Assembly: GCF_006175985.1 (NCBI RefSeq)
Contig: NZ_SRSH01000019.1
Span: 1-64,000, forward strand
Length of the DNA stretch: 64,000 nucleotides
Origin: Methylotetracoccus oryzae
Lineage (GTDB): Bacteria; Pseudomonadota; Gammaproteobacteria; Methylococcales; Methylococcaceae
Direction: 5' to 3'
Notes under the pieces: model-generated
Told to the model about the DNA's origin: nothing
Databases searched by the model: none
What the model saw: only the letters and a program-made list of their open reading frames with translations
Position numbers and translations under genes: made by a program
Shown: positions 60,759-64,000 of the stretch, piece after piece
Layout of the letters: the number at the start of each line of letters is the position of its first letter
How positions within the stretch are numbered: the first letter of the stretch is position 1

Positions 60759-62198
60759 TCAGGCGAAGATGCCTTGCCCGGGTGTCAGTGTGTGGTTCCG
60801 ATCGAACGCCTGCTTCAGCGCCTGCACCTTTGCCCACTGCGGCCCGTAGTGCGCCTGCCAGTCGGACACCGCGAACGGGATACTGCTGATCGGGTACTTC
60901 TTGGCGCCGAGTGCGGCAGCGGCGTCATAGATGGAACGATTCAGCTGCACGAGCGAGTCGGCCACGCCGGGGATGGGCGGTGCGGTGCGCAGGATGTCGA
61001 AAAGGAAGATGACCGGCTCGTCCGGCACCATGAACAACGGGCGGGTGAGTTTGCGGCGCGGAAAGGGGTAGAACAGCATTGGGTCCTGGGTGTCCGGCGA
61101 CACGGAAGCAAGCGCGAGCCGGGCGACGTCGGCGGCCTCGCTCGCCGGGACCAGAAGATCGATCCAGGGGTGGGGGAAGGCCCAGACACCGATCTGCTGC
61201 AGGAAGGCGACCGTCGGTTCGAGCCGGCGCAGCCATCCGTCGTAGGTCAGATCCTCGATGCTCGAGGTGTCGAACGACAGGTCGGCGAGCAAGCTGGCAT
61301 CATCGGGCGCCGAACGCCGCGACGCGGGAGAGAACCAGACGGCGGCCTCGACCATGTACTGGAATCCTCCCGCGCCGTTGGGCAGGACTTGCCCCTCCAG
61401 GTAGTCGAACCGAGCGTCCTCGGCCAGGAAGGTCTGGTCCGCGACGTACTGGTCCAGATCGGCGTAGTACAGACGGTAGACGCGCGCGTTTTTCTTCGCC
61501 CGCTCCAGCGCGAGGGTGGCCCCGACTATGATCCCATACTGCCCGAGCCCGCCCAGGACGGCCTCGAAGAGCGCGCGGTTCCTGCGCCCTGAGCACTGGA
61601 CCAGCCGACCGTCGCCGGTCACTACGTCGAGCGCGAGAGCATTGTCGACCTGCACGCCCTTGCGGTGCGTCGCCCCACCGATACCGCCGACGCTGAGGGT
61701 GCCGCCAATGGAAAGGTCGAGGTAATCCGTCAGCACGGGGGGCGTCAGGTCCCTGGCCAGCGTGGCGGCCAGGAGGGCGTTCCAGGTCACGCCCGCATCG
61801 ACCGTAACACGGTCGTCCTCGATCTCGTGGATGGCCGCCAGCGTGCGCGAATCGATCACGATGCCGCCGGCAACCTGCGCCTGTCCGTAGGTCGAGTGGC
61901 CCTGTCCGCGCATCGCCACCTTCAGGCCGTTACGGTTGGCGTACTTGACCAGCTTGACGATATCCTTGACCGAGGCGGGGCGTAACACGGCGATGGGCGC
62001 CCGGGAAACGATGTGGCCGAAGTCGTCGGCCGCCTCGGCTAGCGCCTCCGGATCGACGGTCAGTTCGCCATCGAGTTCCGGGACTGGAATCGCCTGCGGG
62101 TACGCCGCTTCGGCGGCGGTCAGCCAGGACCGGCGGGTTGGATCGAAGGCGGCGACGGTGAGCGCCGAGATGGTCGCAATGAAGGTTCTTCTCTGCAT
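60759..62198 (-). CDS. Tat-exported FAD-linked oxidase (cytokinin dehydrogenase-like)
   Basis: The 479-residue product has a twin-arginine signal (MQRRTFIATISALTVAAFDP) and a PCMH-type FAD domain with RGQGHSTYGQAQ, in which the His of GHS carries covalent FAD in plant cytokinin dehydrogenases. A substrate domain ends with QAFDRNHTLTPGQGIF. It resembles bacterial cytokinin dehydrogenase-like or BBE-type oxidases; substrate unknown. A 20-bp palindrome lies 44 bp upstream of the start, suggesting control by a TetR-type repressor not encoded next to it. Confidence 0.83.
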   Translation of the reverse strand: MQRRTFIATISALTVAAFDPTRRSWLTAAEAAYPQAIPVPELDGELTVDPEALAEAADDFGHIVSRAPIAVLRPASVKDIVKLVKYANRNGLKVAMRGQGHSTYGQAQVAGGIVIDSRTLAAIHEIEDDRVTVDAGVTWNALLAATLARDLTPPVLTDYLDLSIGGTLSVGGIGGATHRKGVQVDNALALDVVTGDGRLVQCSGRRNRALFEAVLGGLGQYGIIVGATLALERAKKNARVYRLYYADLDQYVADQTFLAEDARFDYLEGQVLPNGAGGFQYMVEAAVWFSPASRRSAPDDASLLADLSFDTSSIEDLTYDGWLRRLEPTVAFLQQIGVWAFPHPWIDLLVPASEAADVARLALASVSPDTQDPMLFYPFPRRKLTRPLFMVPDEPVIFLFDILRTAPPIPGVADSLVQLNRSIYDAAAALGAKKYPISSIPFAVSDWQAHYGPQWAKVQALKQAFDRNHTLTPGQGIFA

Positions 62199-62241
62199 AC
62201 GGAAAGCCTCTCCCCCTATTGACTAAGCCGTTCGTATTAGA

Positions 62242-62261
62242 ACTGATCGCTAGCGACCAGT
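62242..62261. promoter_or_regulatory. 20-bp palindromic operator before the FAD oxidase gene
   Basis: ACTGATCGCTAGCGACCAGT is symmetrical with one mismatch pair. Its size and symmetry fit a TetR-family operator, and it lies in the promoter region of the FAD oxidase gene. The regulator is not in the window. Confidence 0.65.
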
Positions 62262-62528
62262 GGCCGGAACATAAGCCCGACTTGATACCTTGTCAACGAG
62301 CGAGGTCGACTCCGAACCTTGGCTCAGCGGCCACTTCTGGCTCGGACGGGTAAAAGCCGGATAATGGGAGACTGCTCGCACGGCTATACAGCCGGCGGCC
62401 GTTCTTGTCGCCGTGCTCTGCGGCGCGGTGCGACTATCCGCCAATATCGCGTTCCCACTCGCCCCTCAGAAACGGGCATGATTTCCGGGTAAGTGGCCTG
62501 CGACATTCAATAAAGCGAGGACCCCACC

Positions 62529-63008
62529 ATGAATCAGCCTATCGAACCCCGCCCGCCGTTTCCGCCGTTCACGCCTGAAACCGCGGCACAGAAGGTCAGA
62601 CTGGCCGAGGATGCCTGGAACAGCCGCGACCCGCAGCGCGTGGCCCTCGCGTATACGCCCGACAGCGAATGGCGGAACCGCGCCGAATTCCCAAAGGGCC
62701 GCGAGCAAATCATTGAGTTCCTGACCCGCAAATGGGCACGGGAACTGGAGTACCGGCTGATCAAGGAACTGTGGGCCTGCGCCGGCGACCGGATTGCCGT
62801 GCGCTTCGCGTATGAGTGGCGGGACGATTCCGGTCACTGGTTCCGGTCGTACGGCAACGAGAACTGGGCCTTCGACGCGCATGGCCTGATGCGCCGCCGG
62901 TACGCCAGCATCAACGATTTGCCGATCACCGAGTCCGAGCGCAAGTTTCATTGGCCGCTGGGCCGCCGTCCGGACGAGCATCCGGGCTTGAGTGAGCTGG
63001 GTTTGTAA
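62529..63008 (+). CDS. DUF1348 (NTF2-like) protein
   Basis: The 159-residue product belongs to DUF1348, an NTF2-like fold: [60 protein letters not shown] and [20 protein letters not shown] are family hallmarks. Function is unproven; members are small cone-shaped barrels that often bind hydrophobic ligands. GAGG precedes the ATG. It is monocistronic. Confidence 0.9.
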   Translation: MNQPIEPRPPFPPFTPETAAQKVRLAEDAWNSRDPQRVALAYTPDSEWRNRAEFPKGREQIIEFLTRKWARELEYRLIKELWACAGDRIAVRFAYEWRDDSGHWFRSYGNENWAFDAHGLMRRRYASINDLPITESERKFHWPLGRRPDEHPGLSELGL

Positions 63009-63140
63009 ACCGGGTTGGAGATGCCCGGCTGTCGACGGTCCCGGCAACGCCGGAGAAACTCTGAACCAATCCCATCCTGGCCTTGCTCAGTGCCGGTGCG
63101 TCCCGGTGTCGCGGGAAGCTCGGCATAGATCGGAGCTTCC

Positions 63141-63356
63141 CTAGCGGGCGCAGCAGGACTCTCGCCGTTGGACCGGCGGGCACGGCACCGACCCATACGA
63201 GCAGAACACGCAGCAATCGCCTGGCTTCGGTTTCAGCAGCGTACGGCAGCCCTTGCACTCGTAGAAGAACTGGCAGGCATCGGTCGGCATGGTTTCCGTT
63301 GCGGCATGCCCGCAGTGCGGGCAGGTGATCGTCGATTCCAGAACGAGGCCGTTCAT
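63141..63356 (-). CDS. GDCCVxC-motif zinc-ribbon-like protein
   Basis: The 71-residue Cys-rich protein has a first ribbon-like pair (TCPHCGH), a second (CKGCRTLL) and the family motif GDCCVFCSYGSVPCPP. Ten or more Cys suggest metal binding; the family occurs beside metal-resistance genes in many proteobacteria. Its exact role is unknown. Confidence 0.85.
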   Translation of the reverse strand: MNGLVLESTITCPHCGHAATETMPTDACQFFYECKGCRTLLKPKPGDCCVFCSYGSVPCPPVQRRESCCAR

Positions 63357-63641
63357 TTCCCCTCCCCTCTGACGCCGGATGGATAGCCCGCGGCGGTGGT
63401 CGCTGCGGTCGATTGCCCGACGGATCTACGCCGTCGTCCCGCTAAGGGTCGATGATCACACGATACGCGGCGACGGGCTTGTTGCCATCAAGAAGTTGCC
63501 ATCAGCGCCGACGGCATCGAGGCTGATCGTCCCGGATAACTCTCAAGCCACCCAGGCGCGCCGGGCAAACACGCTCTTGCCACAACCCAACCGCGCCAGC
63601 ATGCGGATGGCTGTTCCATTCGTGCAAGGTGCGCAGTAAAA

Positions 63642-63661
63642 GTACGTCCTATGTCACGTAC
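63642..63661. promoter_or_regulatory. Inverted repeat upstream of the ATPase gene
   Basis: GTACGT-N8-ACGTAC forms a symmetrical site about 66 bp before the start codon of the downstream ATPase gene. A related GTAC-containing half-site follows (about 63674-63678). Operator or promoter element; weak evidence. Confidence 0.35.
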
Positions 63662-63726
63662 GTTACATCAGGCGTACATTTATTGGACTCTCAAACTCCC
63701 AAGTGTCCCCGAGCGGAGGGATCGAC

Positions 63727-64000
63727 ATGAAAGCAAATCCGGGGGGTCAGATCGACCTTAGTGAAGTGGTTGGTCGCGACAACGTTATCCAGCAAATCTG
63801 GGACATCCTCTATTAGCAGTCGATCTGTATCAATGCCGAGCGGCGCATCGGCAAGACAACGGTCATCAAGAAACTTCGCACCGAACCGCGCAGCAACTGG
63901 GTTCCGATCTTTCAGGACCTGGAGCAGTACCACACCGCGCTCGATTTCGCTCTGGCCGTCTACCATGAGGTAGAGCGCTTTCTCTCCGCGCGCCAGCGTA
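63727..64000 (+). pseudogene. AAA-family ATPase, interrupted by an amber codon, runs off the window
   Basis: From ATG 63727 (GGAGGG upstream) the frame reads LSEVVGRDNVIQQIWDILY, then TAG at 63814-63816, and continues in the same frame as ICINAERRIGKTTVIKKLRT (P-loop) and WVPIFQDLEQYHTALDFALA to the window end. Homologues have a sense codon there (often Glu or Gln, one base from TAG). The RRIGKT P-loop is typical of AAA-type ATPases related to archaeal and toxin-system ATPases. The rest lies outside the window, so downstream damage cannot be judged. Confidence 0.7.

Overview
The window is GC-rich chromosomal DNA of a Gram-negative bacterium. A 1308-residue HrpA helicase, PurT, a TolC/HlyD/ABC set, an RND pump with its outer-membrane lipoprotein, MsrP, and Tat and Sec signals all point to a proteobacterium, probably a free-living gammaproteobacterium. 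No rRNA or other taxon-defining gene is present, so the placement stays broad.

Layout. 1-2000: mosaic of gene debris: four copies of a 17-bp operator-like palindrome around a frameshifted small gene, an SmbP-like periplasmic metal-binding protein, an integron-type integrase remnant and a broken toxin-antitoxin pair. 2038-9583: minus-strand cluster with TelA, XpaC, a 49-residue coupled membrane peptide, a TolC-like lipoprotein, an HlyD-like adaptor and an ABC exporter whose ATPase lacks three catalytic residues. 9837-11505: small membrane protein and purT. 11804-22183: three very large exported proteins; two are close paralogues of about 1125 residues that flank a pentapeptide-repeat/NHL protein. 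22463-28928: RND efflux operon with its TetR regulator and two operators. 29496-36628: 32-residue membrane peptide, HepT-MntA toxin-antitoxin pair, HrpA and a NodIJ-like ABC exporter.

36806-44601: intact tRNA-Phe used as the attachment site of a 7.8-kb integrated element bounded by a 46-bp direct repeat. It encodes a tyrosine recombinase, an AlpA-like regulator, a RecA-fold ATPase, an HK97-type prohead protease, a coiled-coil protein, a DUF5681 protein and a separately terminated lipoprotein. It has no capsid, portal, large terminase or tail gene, so it looks like a phage satellite. 44602-51100: more debris (IS21 istA remnant, frameshifted IS5-type element, terminase fragment, broken VapC, GST fragment) around a haloperoxidase-like enzyme and an unusual somatomedin-B-like plus IPT-like secreted protein.

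51140-59150: PNPOx-like and AhpD-like proteins with a divergent LysR regulator, then msrP and a bufferin operon (bufA, MNIO enzyme bufB, bufC, doxX). Upstream of bufA lie a strong sigma-54 -24/-12 promoter and an inverted repeat, and a divergent GAF-PAS-AAA-Fis enhancer-binding protein is the obvious activator. 59402-64000: phosphofructokinase, Tat-exported FAD oxidase with a palindromic operator, DUF1348 protein, GDCCVxC zinc-ribbon-like protein and an ATPase gene broken by an amber codon.

The strongest candidates for new biology are the satellite, the paired large Tat proteins with swapped central segments, the sigma-54-controlled bufferin locus, the catalytically degenerate ABC exporter and the somatomedin-B-like protein.
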